A DNA stretch of 64,000 nt from Austropuccinia psidii (Eukaryota; Basidiomycota; Pucciniomycetes; Pucciniales; Sphaerophragmiaceae). Positions within the stretch are counted from its first letter, which is position 1; every line of letters begins with the position of its first letter. This document shows, in pieces, positions 33,794-44,645 of the stretch. The stretch is from assembly GCA_023105745.1 (NCBI GenBank), contig JALGQZ010000009.1, positions 36,756,409 to 36,820,408 on the forward strand, in the 5' to 3' direction. A model generated the notes under the pieces. That model made no database searches. It was given only the letters and a program-made list of their open reading frames with translations, and was not told where the DNA came from. The position numbers were made by a program, and so were the translations under genes.

Positions 33794-36700
33794 TAGAAAT
33801 TCTTCTCTTGGGTCCTGCTCTTCATCTGATTATTCTCTGATGGCATTTCCCATGGTGTCTGATTCAGAATCTTCTGTTGGGGATCCCTCCTCTGGGACTT
33901 TCTCAAATGCATAGACTTTTTTCTTTGCCTTTGGACAGCTGTTGGCATAGTGGTCTGTTGAACCACAATTGTGACAAGGTTTTTTCTTCTTGTTCACTTC
34001 TGCCAACCTTTCCCTTGGTTTGTCTTTAAGCTCCACCCTGAAAGGTTGTTTCTCCTTGAAACCACCACTTTTATATGGGGTGTATTGCCCTATATTAGTT
34101 CTTTTCCTTGAATCTTGTAAGGTATTTGCAATGTCATCTAGAGTGCAGTTTTGGTTGAATCTGCATTTTACTGCATGCTCTAGTTCTCCTGGCATTTGTG
34201 TCAGGAGTTTGTGATTCCTCATCTGAATGTCAATTTGGGGATCAATGGCTTTAAGTCTTTTATACTGTCTAAGACACCATTAATATGGATCTTTGTCCAC
34301 TGAATATTTGTCATTTTCAAATAAAATGGTCTTTTACCATATCCAAGTACCATTGCTGTACTTTTGGGTGATTTGACTCTTCCACGAAGGCCAGTTTCTT
34401 CTACCATATATTTCTTTCATTTCTGTGTACCATATACTAGCATGTCCTTTGAATGCTGTAATAAGTACAGCAGTGATCTAGTAGTCTGGTATGCTTGGTA
34501 CATAAATGAAGAGTCTATCAATATAATCTATGAGCTCCATATGATCATATTCTCCTGTTCCAGAAAATTTGGGCCAGCTTGAGGCCTCAGGAAGCTGTTT
34601 CAAGTCTTCCTTCTCTGAGTAAGACATATTATCTCCATACTGGTATTGTGATAGAGATCTTGCCTTATTCATCAACATGGCATCTGGTTTGATGTCATCT
34701 TGGTGATATGTATTATCCATAACATGGTGTTGTGGTTGGGACTTCATGTTATGGTAGACATTAAACAGTTTGTTTATTTCTTGTTCCAGAAACTCCCTTT
34801 CCCTTTTGCTGTGGTGTTGTTCTTCAAAGACTATATTCAGTATTTTGTTGGTTTCTTCAAAGGCTTTTCTCAATTCAGCTTGTCCTTCTTGAAGGGTAGT
34901 AACAATTTTGTCCATGGAGGCTGTCAATTCTTCATCCTCACATGGCTTGCTTCAAGTTCTGCAAACTTCTTTTGAGTTTGCTCAGAATATGGAGACATTT
35001 GTAACCACAGTGCATCACTGTTGAGGTTACTCTCAGGTGTGACTACATTATGTTCAATCTGAGTGGGGGTAATATTTCTTTTAATGGGACTACTGATTCT
35101 AGAGTTATGTGCAACTACTTCTGGTTCTTGTGGACTTCTTTCAAAAAATCCAACAGCTTCTGGATCATTGGGTCTGCCTCTCTTTTCCTTTGGCTGAAGG
35201 TGGTCTTTTCTTTGCCCTTGTATCCTTGTCTCCTCCTGGAAACCTCTGGGATTGTGAAGAGTGGTGACTCTTGGCCACTGATCTGTTGGTTTCTGAATTA
35301 TATGAAGCTGCTGGAGAGCTGGTTTGGCCTTCTCCTTGTGAGCCTGAAGGAATCTGAGTATGCCCTGTCTGGGTCAGCTGATCTTCTATAGCTTGTATAT
35401 TGGCTTGATTATCCCTTATCCTGTTTGCCCTTGCCTCCAGGAGTCTGAACTGCCTGGTAGGATTTTGACCTTTAGTGATTACCATAAGGTCCTTGAAGTC
35501 TATCTCTTTGGGACAGATCTTCTGGCAAATTTCTTCAAGTTCTGCCCAGTGGGATGCCAGGTTGAATCTCTTGTTGTCCATGCTCCATTGAAAAAGGTCT
35601 TTGAGAAGTTGGTGGAGCTGAAGAAGTTGATCCATATCCTTCTAGTCCTCTGGTTTGAGGTTTCTGTTGAATTGGAATGTGAATGGCAGAGTGGGTATGA
35701 TTTCCCTCAATGTCTTGCCATCCACCTCTGTGTCCAAGGTGTCCTCTTCCAGGTCTTCTGCTTCTAGACAAGCCTTCTCTGTCCTCTGGCTGGTGTGTTT
35801 GAAACCAAGGTGTCTGAGGTTTACAGGTGACATATCAGTGTTTGCAAGAAGTAAAAACCTATATTTTCTTCACCTGTACCAGAAAATTTGGGCCAGCTTG
35901 AGGCCTCAGGAATCTGTTTTACTGCTTCCTTCTCAGAATAAGACATATTGTATCCTTCCTGGTATTGATATAGAGATCTTGTCTTATTCACCAACATGGC
36001 ATCTGGTTTGATGTCCTCTTGGTGATATGAATTATTCATAACATGACCTTGAGGTTGGGGCTTCATATTATGGTAGAAATTAAACAGTTTGTTTATGTCT
36101 TGATCCAGCAAATCTCTGTCTCTTTTGCTGTGGTGATGTTCTTCAAAGATTAGATTCAGTCTTTTGCTTGTTTCTTCAGAGGCTTTGCTCAATTAAGAAT
36201 GTCCTTCTTGAAGGGTTTTAACAATTTTGTCCATGGAGGCTGTTCATTTTTTCATCCTCTCATGGATTGCTTCAAGATTTACAAACTGCTTTTGAGTTTT
36301 CTCAGCATATTGGGACATTGGTAACCACAGTGAATCACTGTTCAGGTTACTCGCAGGTGTGACAACATTATGTTCAATCTGAGTGGGGGTAATATTTCTA
36401 TTAATAGGACTACTGATTCTAGAGTTATATACAACTAGTTCTGGTTGTTGTGTACTTCTTTCACCAAATCCAACAGCTTCTGGATCATTGGGTTTGACTC
36501 TCTCTTCCTTTGGTTGAAGGTGGTCTTGTTTTTGCCCTTTTATCCTTGTCTTCTCCTGGAAGCTTCCTGGGATTGTGAAGAATGGTGACTCTTGGCCACT
36601 GATCTGTTGGTTCCTGAATGGTGTGAAGCCACTGGAGAGCTTATTTGGCCTGCTCCTTGTGAGCCTGAAGGAATCTGAGTATGCCCTGTCTGGGTCAGTT

Positions 36701-37500
36701 GTTCTTCTATAGCTTGGATAGTGACTTGATTCTCCCTTATCCTGTTTGCCCTCACCTCCAGGAGTATGAACTGCCTGGTGGGATTCCAACCTTTGGCGAT
36801 TACCATAAGGTCTTTGAAGTCTATGTCTTTGAGACATCTTCTGGCAACTTGCTTCAAGTTCTGTCCAGTGGGGTTCCAGGTTGAACCTCTTGTTGTCCAT
36901 GCTCCATTGAAATAAATCTTTGAGGAGTTGGTGGAGCTGAAGAAGTTGATCTATATCTTTTCAGTCCTCTGGTTTGAGGTTCCTGTTAAATTGGAAAGTG
37001 AATTGAAGAGTGGGTATGATTTCCCTCAATGTCTTTCCATCCACCACTGTGTCCAAGGTGTCCTCTTCCAGGTCTTTTGGTTCTGGACAAGCCTTCTCTT
37101 TCCTCTGGCTGGTGTCTTTGGAAACCAAGGTCTCTGAGCTGTACAGATGACATATCAGTGTTTGCAAGCAGTCAAAAACTTTATGTTCTTAGGGTATTCA
37201 ACTTCAACTGTGTCTTGTACAAATTTGTTATCTGCTGCTTTTGGCAATTTTCCTTTAGAGGTTACAACTGGGTTAATTATGGTAATCTTCCCTATACATA
37301 TTTTTAGGGTTGGTTTACCTTGTATTGAAGCAGAATTTCGTGGTTTTCTATTCCTCTAAGTGGCAATGGGTCTCCATGTTTTTTGCTGTTATGAGGCCTT
37401 CACTGTGCCTCTTTCCTTTGCCCTTGCTGCCCTCTGTTTGTGAGGGTCTCACTGGTGTGTTGGCCTGTGACTGGGTCTATAGTGGGACATAGTATTCTTC
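33794..37500 (-). pseudogene. II-b gag with internal tandem duplication
   Basis: From the 5' side it runs PLEIQSQANTPV (about 37480), then a central region present twice (about 37185-35866 and 35865-34546), and finally a C-terminal zinc knuckle CHNCGSTDHYANSC (C-X2-C-X4-H-X4-C) and a Glu-rich tail at 34222-33830. Each duplicated unit encodes the same blocks (TLREIIPTLPFTFQFNRNLKPED, MDNKRFNL, RQFRLLEARANRIR, EEHHHSKRDRDLLDQDINKL in short pieces). Several stops separate the open segments, so no gag is produced from this copy. Confidence 0.8.
34546..37185. repeat. Tandem duplication (~1.32 kb x 2) within II-b gag
   Basis: The segment CAGAAAATTTGGGCCAGCTT occurs at 34561 and 35880, and CATATCAGTGTTTGCAAG at 35831 and 37151, a constant offset of about 1320 bp. 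The internal junction is near 35865, where ATATTTTCTTCACCTG joins the end of one unit to the start of the next. II-a has this region once. Confidence 0.85.
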
Positions 37501-37600
37501 CACTGATTCAGACAGGAAAAAGAGGGCTAAATGTCAGTTAAGACTTCTCAAAAAGTGCTGTTTGAACATCTAAGAATGGCCTCTGGGCTTGTATATCACT

Positions 37601-39406
37601 TGTAAGGTGTGGATATGAAACTTTGATTAAAAATCAAGTACTTTTCCTGTCCTCAAAATTTGTATAAGGTAAAATATAATTAAAAATAGAATGAAATAGT
37701 ATTTCCAAGAGAAAAACACGCCAATTTTATTCTTTTTAACTTTATAAGTATAAACCAATAATATTATAAAGATTTATTGTTTTATAAACAATAAACGTTT
37801 ATCCCAAAATACTCTACAAGAGGTATTTAAGGCTACACAAGAAATTTCTTCAAGAGCAATTTCAAAAAGAATTAATTGAGCAAAAAAATGAAATAAATTA
37901 ATTAAAGAACAGAGTCTTTAAAGAGATATTTAAAGAGAAAACACACCAAAAAGTGACCAGAGTGAATTTGGAAACAAAGTGACAAAGCTAACAGTGATGA
38001 AAGATACTTTAATTCACTTATGGGGTGGTTCAAGGCGTAAAAATGATTATAAGAGTTACAAACAATGATTATAATGATTTTTTCACGTGGTAAGAGGTTT
38101 GAAATGATATGAAATGGGTGGTTGGAATCTTTTATTGATTGGTTTAACAGTGTTTAAAGTAATTATAAAAGGAAAAGATTCTAAAATGAACAGAGAAGTG
38201 GGGCAAAGAAGATATTCTTTTATAGCCATCAATTTTCTTACTCCAAAGGTAAAATTTACTCTTGTCAGTCGTCTAAAACACTCTAAAAACAGAAAATCCA
38301 ATTATGGCATCATTGAACCCTGGTTTAGACCAAAGAAGGGCTGTTTTGAGCCATTTTAGACCCTTAAATCAGCCATTACTATAGTAATACCTGATCTAGA
38401 GCCTTTAAAACATGTCAGAATGTGTGTAAGAGTCGTAGAAGCCAGTTAGAACTGTTTTTTACTAAGATTGTTTTAACTTAGGGGTAGTTTTACCCTCTTG
38501 GCAACAGTTAAAACTGCCCTGGTTGGTATCAAAACCTCATCATCAATTGAGTCACAGACCCTGTGACTGAATTCCAGGCCAAAAGTGATGAACTTTTGCG
38601 TGAATTTTGATATCCCACGCCTGTCAGCAAGGATTTTGGGGGTCTGGCTGCCCTTTGGAGCTAGAGCTCCTTTCCCCCCCAGAATTAATCTTTCCAATTT
38701 ATTTTTTCTGTAATTCCTCATCATGTAATACATTTGTAATTTACACATACAATTCAATTGAGTTTTTACAATAAGCAACTGTAATAATTGATGCCTCACA
38801 TTTAAATTAAAGTTCACTTATGTAATACACACGCACATTTTGACATTTCAATTGAAAATACTTCAATTCCTCATAACTTCTAAACTACACACAACACCTC
38901 AATTCTAACTCAAAAATTGATGGTTAACACCACATGTAGTGTGAATTAAATTAAGGCTTTGAGGATTTGCAACTTTTGTACAGAAAATACTAAAAACTTA
39001 ACTTAAGATTATTTAGAGTTGAGTTACAGGAATTTTACCCAGAAGTGACCCCACCTTATCTTTTAAGAGGAATCCAATGGTCAAGTAATTTTCATAAGTT
39101 TATTTATTGGATAAAAAGTTATAATTTATTTTATGTAACGTTTACCAAAAAAAATTTAATTTCATTAATTTTATTAAAAATTCATTTTTACTCAATTTTT
39201 TCAAGTGAAAATGCAATTCCACAATCTTAAAATTTAATGTAATGTTTATTTTGAATTATAATTAAATTTTTATTTTTGTAGATAAATTTGTATTTATATT
39301 TTGATTCTTCTTTTGATAATACAAATAGATTTATTTCATTTATATTTATATCTTATTTTGTTATTTGTGGTTTTTTGGCTATATGAAAATACCTCTAAGG
39401 CTCACA
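37601..39406 (+). repeat. Family III solo LTR in the II-b leader
   Basis: TGTAAGGTGTGGATATGA...CTCTAAGGCTCACA, 1806 bp. Flanks TCACT (37596-37600) and TTACT (39407-39411) are a 5-bp target duplication with one change; the empty site GTATATTACTACAATA is seen in II-a at about 15200. Confidence 0.93.
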
Positions 39407-39944
39407 TTACTACAATATTCCCCTGTATAATTACAGTGTAATTCAATTAACCATTCCATGTCAGATATACAGTTTGTGGATTTCTTGTATACTGTTTGTA
39501 CACCAGTATCCCACAGATTAACTGGTAATTAGAAAGTGTAATCTGAAAGGTGGTTATGTAATGGGTAATTGAAATTAACAATACACCCAAAAACACCTCA
39601 ACTTTGGGTTTGACAGTAAGAGGTGTCCTGTTCAATTAAAAAAGGACTCTTATTAATGACTTAAAGTGTTTTTATATGTTAAACATGCCAAAAATAAGGG
39701 TTTTGTGGTGATTAAATGATAATCAACCATGCAACAATATAATTAAAAAAGATAAGAGATAGTGGTATATACCATATACCACTAAATATATATATATATA
39801 TATATATATATAAGATGTGTTTTATATATTTTTTGCAAAATTTACGCCTAAAAAGATAAAAAAATATTGTCAGAATAAAGAAAATAAGAGAAAAACTCAC
39901 TTTTAAGGTCCCAAAAGTAAAAAAACACAGCCATGCCCCCAAAA
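39407..39944 (-). other. II-b leader
   Basis: Non-coding AT-rich leader homologous to 15206-15695. It contains a (TA)n run at about 39786-39812. The bases next to the LTR, in element orientation, are TTTTGGGGGCATGGC, and a primer site may start at TGGGGGC. Confidence 0.6.
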
Positions 39945-41346
39945 TGTCAGGCTGAGTCTATGATAAACATGTATAATAGTATTTACAAGCTCTAACTATG
40001 ACTGTGACATGGTTAAAGTAGTTTAAAAAGAGTTTGATTTATAATAAGAGAAGGTTGTAATGATGATAAAAGGGCTTTACTATTGTATGATAGTGGTGGT
40101 GAGCGCTGCTGAAAGCCCTGGGTGCAGTCTTACCAATTGGGTTACTATGATAAGAGCTACAAAACTTAAGTTTGAAGTATAGCCTGGTTAGTTTCCAAGA
40201 GTATAACTTTTTTTGACAGTTGTACTAAGTGGAAATTCAAGAGCAGGATGAGTAAACCATCTCTTTCTGTGAAAAGGCTTCTAGATCTTTCCACTTAGAG
40301 GTAGTGAGTATTTTTCACTCCCAAGTACTGGCTTGTGGCTTTTAAAAAGCCTGTATAGCCTGTATTGGTATGAGATGTGGCTTTGAAACCACATCCAGGC
40401 AGTTTTTACCAAAAAAGGGTGAAAATTTTCATCTGGGGACCACATAGCCTGATTCTGACATGTATTATGCAAAGAATGCTGTACAGAAGCTGTATGGAAC
40501 CCCAGTATCAAATGAACTATGAGGTATTGAAGTATAAACATTCTTCTTTGTCTTTTTGACACCTCATAATTCTGGTTATGGGATATTATCCCACTATAAG
40601 GCTGTATTGGCCAAACTGTGGGATTTTGACATCTAAGCAGGCATACCTTTATCAGTTTTTGAGATATCAACCTCATAATTGGTTCAGTGTGTAGCCCTAG
40701 ATCTGTTCTACACAATGGGATCTCATTTGGTATGGTTATCATTAATCATGGCAAAGTTATCCCATGTTTAAGTTTTCTTATACACATTTATGATTTGTCC
40801 AAAAACTGTATGGCGCTTGTTTCCTCAATATCTTTTTTTCTAGATGAGATATAGGGAAATGGATGGCACCATCAGATAGCATTGATTGTTCTTTTTCTAA
40901 AAAGACCCCACCTTATGTATCTCACATACAAACTGTAGAAGTTAGATGATAGGTGAATATTTTAATCACCCTTATTTGACCTTATTTTGGCCATAACTAC
41001 TGTAATTCTGGTGCTAGCTCAGTTTTTCTAGTACCATTAGATAGCCCTGACTTAGAGCTTCAATTTGAATACCCTTGTGATGGGGTTAAGCCTCTTCCCC
41101 TGTATTTCAGATGAGAGGTGAAAATTAAGGTTTATGATCAGCAACAACTTTGAGCAGGAATAACTGTGTTATTCTTTGTCCTATGATGATGGGACTTGTG
41201 TATTTGGAAACAGGTGAGTTTCATTTTTCTTGATCCCTTTTGGGCTTGTTTGGCACAGCTCCATGTTTTGGTGGTATATCAGCTTTAGCATTGATTTATG
41301 GTATTTGCCGTCATGCTTGTTCCCTGGTTTGAGTTACAGGCTGATA
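39945..41346 (-). repeat. Family II LTR (5' LTR of II-b)
   Basis: It starts TGTCAGGCTGAGTCTATG and ends GAGTTACAGGCTGATA, where the expected terminal TGACA has decayed. It aligns with 15696-17079 and, inverted, with 19346-20775. It is followed directly by a second, truncated LTR of the same family. Confidence 0.88.
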
Positions 41347-41725
41347 TTGAAACCAGGCCAAATATCTGTGTCCAAAAATTTCATAATTCTCACAGAGTGT
41401 CCAGGATGATGCTTTATGATTTTCACAAAGCCTGTAAAGCCTGTATTGGGCTCAGATGTGAGAAGGTTTCACCAATAAAGGGTTGTTATTTTCATCTGGG
41501 GACCACACAGCCCTCTTCTGAGGTGTATGACACATAGAATTCTATACAGAACATGTATGGGACCCCTTTATTGAACAATGTGTGAGGTATTAATGGATAA
41601 ACAGGATTTATTGTCTAATAAACACCACATATTTCAGGATATGGGAAAGTATCCCACAGTAAAGGTGTATTGGCCCAACTGTGGGACTTTAAGCTTAAAG
41701 CTGCCATAGACCTATCAGTTTTGAA

Positions 41726-41730
41726 GATAT
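41726..41730. repeat. Target-site duplication of I-c, left copy (GATAT)
   Basis: GATAT precedes the 5' LTR, and the same bases follow the 3' LTR at 52090-52094. Confidence 0.95.
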
Positions 41731-42493
41731 TGTAACAACCATCCATCAGGGGTAAGGGTATTCATTCATACACCCACTCAAACACCTCAAATCAGAAAAT
41801 CCAGTATCTGCATCAGCATTCAGTTTCAGCAATCTTCATTCTGAAACATGCATACAGTTTGGTACATCAATACAGCCTGTCAATACCTGTACAGATTGGA
41901 TTCACTCAATACAGTTTCAATACACCAGTATGAAACTGTATGATCACTCAAATACACCACACCTCTTGTACAGGCTCTGTACAGCTGTACAAGACCTGTA
42001 TTGGCCAGACTCAATTCAATCATCATTTATTCTCATGAAAATTCTTCCTCTGGATCAGGGATGGTGATTCTCACATATACCAGCCCCTCTTTCTCCCCCC
42101 TGGGGACGTTTCCCCAGTTAATTAATTTAGTTTATTTATTATTTTATAATTATTCTTGTCCTTATTTTTGGGTATTATAATTATTTAATTTCAAGTTAGT
42201 CTTTGCATTTTCTTTCTTTGCCTGTACAGTATGAGTTGGGTGGCCATATCCTTATTAACCCTTCTCTTTCCATTCTGACAGGTTGAAACAGTGGAATTGG
42301 ACTTGTTTGTGGTTGGCTCTTCTATTTCTAATTCTTATTTCGTTGTTGCTGCTTTTCTCATATCTTTATTTATAGTAATTCATTCCTTACACTCTTAAGT
42401 GTCATTAATCTTTCCATATCCTTGTGCCCTCCATAAGTGAGTCCCAGTTTACTGAGTGCCAGGCCCTCTTCACTTTGAAGAGCCCCTGTGACA
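41731..42493 (+). repeat. 5' LTR of I-c
   Basis: TGTAACAACCATCCATC...GCCCCTGTGACA. The hairpin CTGGGGA-CGTT-TCCCCAG is at 42100-42117. The segment AGTTAATTAATTTA at 42116-42129 is complementary to 42495-42508 just outside the LTR. Several CTGTACAG/TGTACAG motifs lie at about 41880-42000. Confidence 0.95.
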
Positions 42494-42494
42494 T

Positions 42495-42508
42495 TAAATT
42501 AATTAACT
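42495..42508 (+). promoter_or_regulatory. Putative self-priming site of I-c
   Basis: TAAATTAATTAACT, one base inside the 5' LTR boundary, is the exact reverse complement of LTR positions 42116-42129. No TGG-starting tRNA primer site is present where one would normally sit. Tf1-type elements prime reverse transcription from the folded-back 5' end of their own RNA, and this arrangement fits that model. Confidence 0.6.
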
Positions 42509-43285
42509 CATATTTGATTCTTTCTTTTCCTTCATTTATATTCATTTCTCTCATTTATCAATTATGATCTCTTTTATGACTTAATGATCTTTAATGATTA
42601 TGATTTTTCTCTCTTGCAATTTCATCTCATTCATTTCATTCATATGAAATTGATTCTTCTTCTTTCTTAATCATTGCTGACCATTTCATTCACTTCATTT
42701 CATTTTATCAAATCAAATGTTTCTGTGTTCTTATTCAGGTCTTATTCAGGATTGATTATTGGTTTAATTGATTGGATTATTTCATTGGGATTCATTGGAT
42801 TATTGATTCAGCGGCTCAGGATTCTTATTTGGATTGATTGATTTTGACTTCTCAAGATATTGATTGATCCTCAAGAGCTGATTTTGATTATTGATTGACT
42901 TTGAATCCTCAAGATATCTTATTGATCCTCAAGAATTGATTTTGATTATTGACTGATTTTGACTCATCAAGATATTGAATTGATTTCTGAAGACTTTAAA
43001 TTGATTGATTTATTCCTCAAGACCTTGATTTCAAATTGAAGACACTGATTTATTGATTGGTTGATTATTGATTGAATATTGATTGATTGTTGACTTTCTC
43101 AAGATTATTGATATTTGATTTGAATTGATTGTTGATTGTTGAATTGATTTGACTGTTGACTGAATTTGATTTCACCTCAAGATTTGAATTAATTCCTCAA
43201 GATTCATCAAAATTTTATTGTGATTGATTTGGCCAAGTTTTGATCTCTGTTCTCATACCATCAAGTTTATTTCATTTTATTCAAA
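42509..43285 (+). other. I-c leader with repeated CCTCAAGA motifs
   Basis: This untranslated leader consists largely of TTGATT/GATTGATT units and about ten copies of (C)CTCAAGA between 42850 and 43205. There is no plausible coding before the ATG at 43286. The repeats are shared with I-a (13222-13902) and I-b. Confidence 0.65.
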
Positions 43286-43738
43286 ATGCCAGTTCAGCAT
43301 AGCCTCCCAGCCACAAATACTAGATACCAAAGAATTCAAGCTGTTCTCACTCCTACAGCAAGGGCTCCTCTTGACCGCACACCATCAGTTCTTCAACTGA
43401 GTGCAAGCTTGGACAGAGGACCACCAATGGAAGGAGCAGCACCCTCAAGAAGAGGTGGAATGAAATCTAGAAGATCAAGATCTTTCTCTGGACTTTTGGG
43501 TTGCTACCCTGGCATGTCTGAAGGTGTTAGAGCAAGACAAGGGGAAGTTGAAGATGAAGAGGGGGAAGAGTCTGTGGAAGAGGAAGATTCTGGGGAAACT
43601 GAAGTGGCAGATGCCTTGGAAAATGGTCCAGAGGTGCCTCAGGGTTCTAATCTAGCCCTTTCTAGTCAACCTCTTGTCTCTCAAACTGATCCAAGTCTCC
43701 TCAAGATGATGGAGCAGATGACTCAATTCATGGGGTAA
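43286..43738 (+). CDS. I-c ORF1, 150-aa protein upstream of gag
   Basis: ATG at 43286 (MPVQHS), TAA at 43736-43738 after QFMG; 150 aa. It has a basic Arg/Ser-rich half (SRRGGMKSRRSRSFSG) and then a long acidic stretch (EVEDEEGEESVEEEDSGETE). No known domain is seen. The frame after the TAA is in register with gag, and the stop is identical in all three copies. The acidic region could interact with basic gag or nucleosomes, but that is speculation. Confidence 0.7.
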   Translation: MPVQHSLPATNTRYQRIQAVLTPTARAPLDRTPSVLQLSASLDRGPPMEGAAPSRRGGMKSRRSRSFSGLLGCYPGMSEGVRARQGEVEDEEGEESVEEEDSGETEVADALENGPEVPQGSNLALSSQPLVSQTDPSLLKMMEQMTQFMG

Positions 43739-44645
43739 CTCACTCAAGCAGTTGCTCCCAGGGACAATTCTAAAGCCCCTGCTTTTAAGACTCCATCCAT
43801 GAAGGTGCCTGATTCTTTTGATGGTACTCAAGCTCATAAATTGAGAGGATTTATCCAATCCTGTCAATTAATCTTCCATAATTATCCAGCAAATTTCTTC
43901 TCTGACAGGAGGAAAGTTCTTTACTCAACTTCTTTTCTCACTGGTAGAGCTGGAAAGTGGATTGAACCCTATCTCTCAAATATTTCCAATGAAGACCCTT
44001 CCTACCTCCTCAATAATTGGCCACTATTTGAATCTCAATTATTCACTCTGTTTGGTGACCCCAATGAAGTCAGAAAAGCTGAACAAGAGTTGGACAATTG
44101 AGGATGAGGGAAAGTGGTCAAGTTTTCTTGTACATAGCTGATTTTAGAAGCTTGATGTCAAGAATTGGAGATTGGGGGGAAAGAGCTTATATCCATGTTT
44201 ACATAAGAGGATTGGCATCAAGATTATTGGATCAGTTGGCTTCTCACCCTGGAGCTTTTTACACTCTTCAAGAACTTATGGATGTCACTTTAGAATTAGA
44301 CACAAGATATCATGAGAGGCAAAAGAAAAGGGTGGCAATCAAGATAAGAAGCCTCCAGTCATTGGATCCAATCAATCTAGGCCTCCTCAAAACTCATCTT
44401 CAAAGAGGTTTCACCAGAAGAAGAACAAGAAGGGCAAGCAATTTCATTCTTCAAAGGACAAGCCCCATGCTGCTCTCCTCAATAAGGAAAATAAATTAAT
44501 TGGTTCTGAAAAGGAGAGGAGGATCAAAGAGGGGTTGTGTACTTATTGTGGTGAAAAGCACCTAATTGAAAAATGCTTCAAGAGACCTCAGAACAAGCCT
44601 GGGTCATCATCAAGAGGCTTCCCTAGCAAGCAGGGAAAAGCCTGA
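43739..44645 (+). pseudogene. I-c gag with two single-base deletions
   Basis: It is open from the ORF1 stop; the first ATG is at 43799 (MKVPDSF). The gag core matches I-a until about 44098, where GACAATTGAGG has lost a T relative to I-a, creating a stop. A second base is missing in the A-run near 44330. The knuckle CTYCGEKHLIEKC (C-X2-C-X3-H-X4-C) keeps its His. The slippery heptamer GGGAAAA (44633-44639) is followed by TGA at 44643-44645. If the deletions are real, the copy makes no full-length Gag; homopolymer sequencing errors are possible. Confidence 0.85.
44633..44639 (+). promoter_or_regulatory. Putative -1 ribosomal frameshift heptamer (G GGA AAA)
   Basis: Gag reads CAG GGA AAA GCC TGA. 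The heptamer fits X XXY YYZ exactly, and slipping back one base gives GGG AAA AGC CTG AGT, which continues into the protease frame. The same heptamer in the same register occurs at 11866-11872 (I-a) and 21337-21343 (I-b), each a few bases before the gag stop. Confidence 0.75.

Larger units (their letters stand above)
29115..41346 (-). mobile_element. Family II Ty3/Gypsy retrotransposon II-b, 3'-truncated
   Basis: On the minus strand it has 5' LTR (39945-41346), leader, gag, protease, RT, RNase H and most of integrase. It is cut at about 29115, shortly after the integrase core, and abuts I-b. It carries two solo-LTR insertions (31277-32681 in RT and 37601-39406 in the leader) and a ~1.3-kb tandem duplication in gag. 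Catalytic residues are lost in RT and integrase. With II-a it defines a family with 1.4-kb LTRs and a canonical CCHC gag. Confidence 0.85.

Noticed and set aside
39786..39812. (TA)n run as a replication origin or special structure
   Set aside because: It is a short simple repeat within a retroelement leader with no supporting feature.
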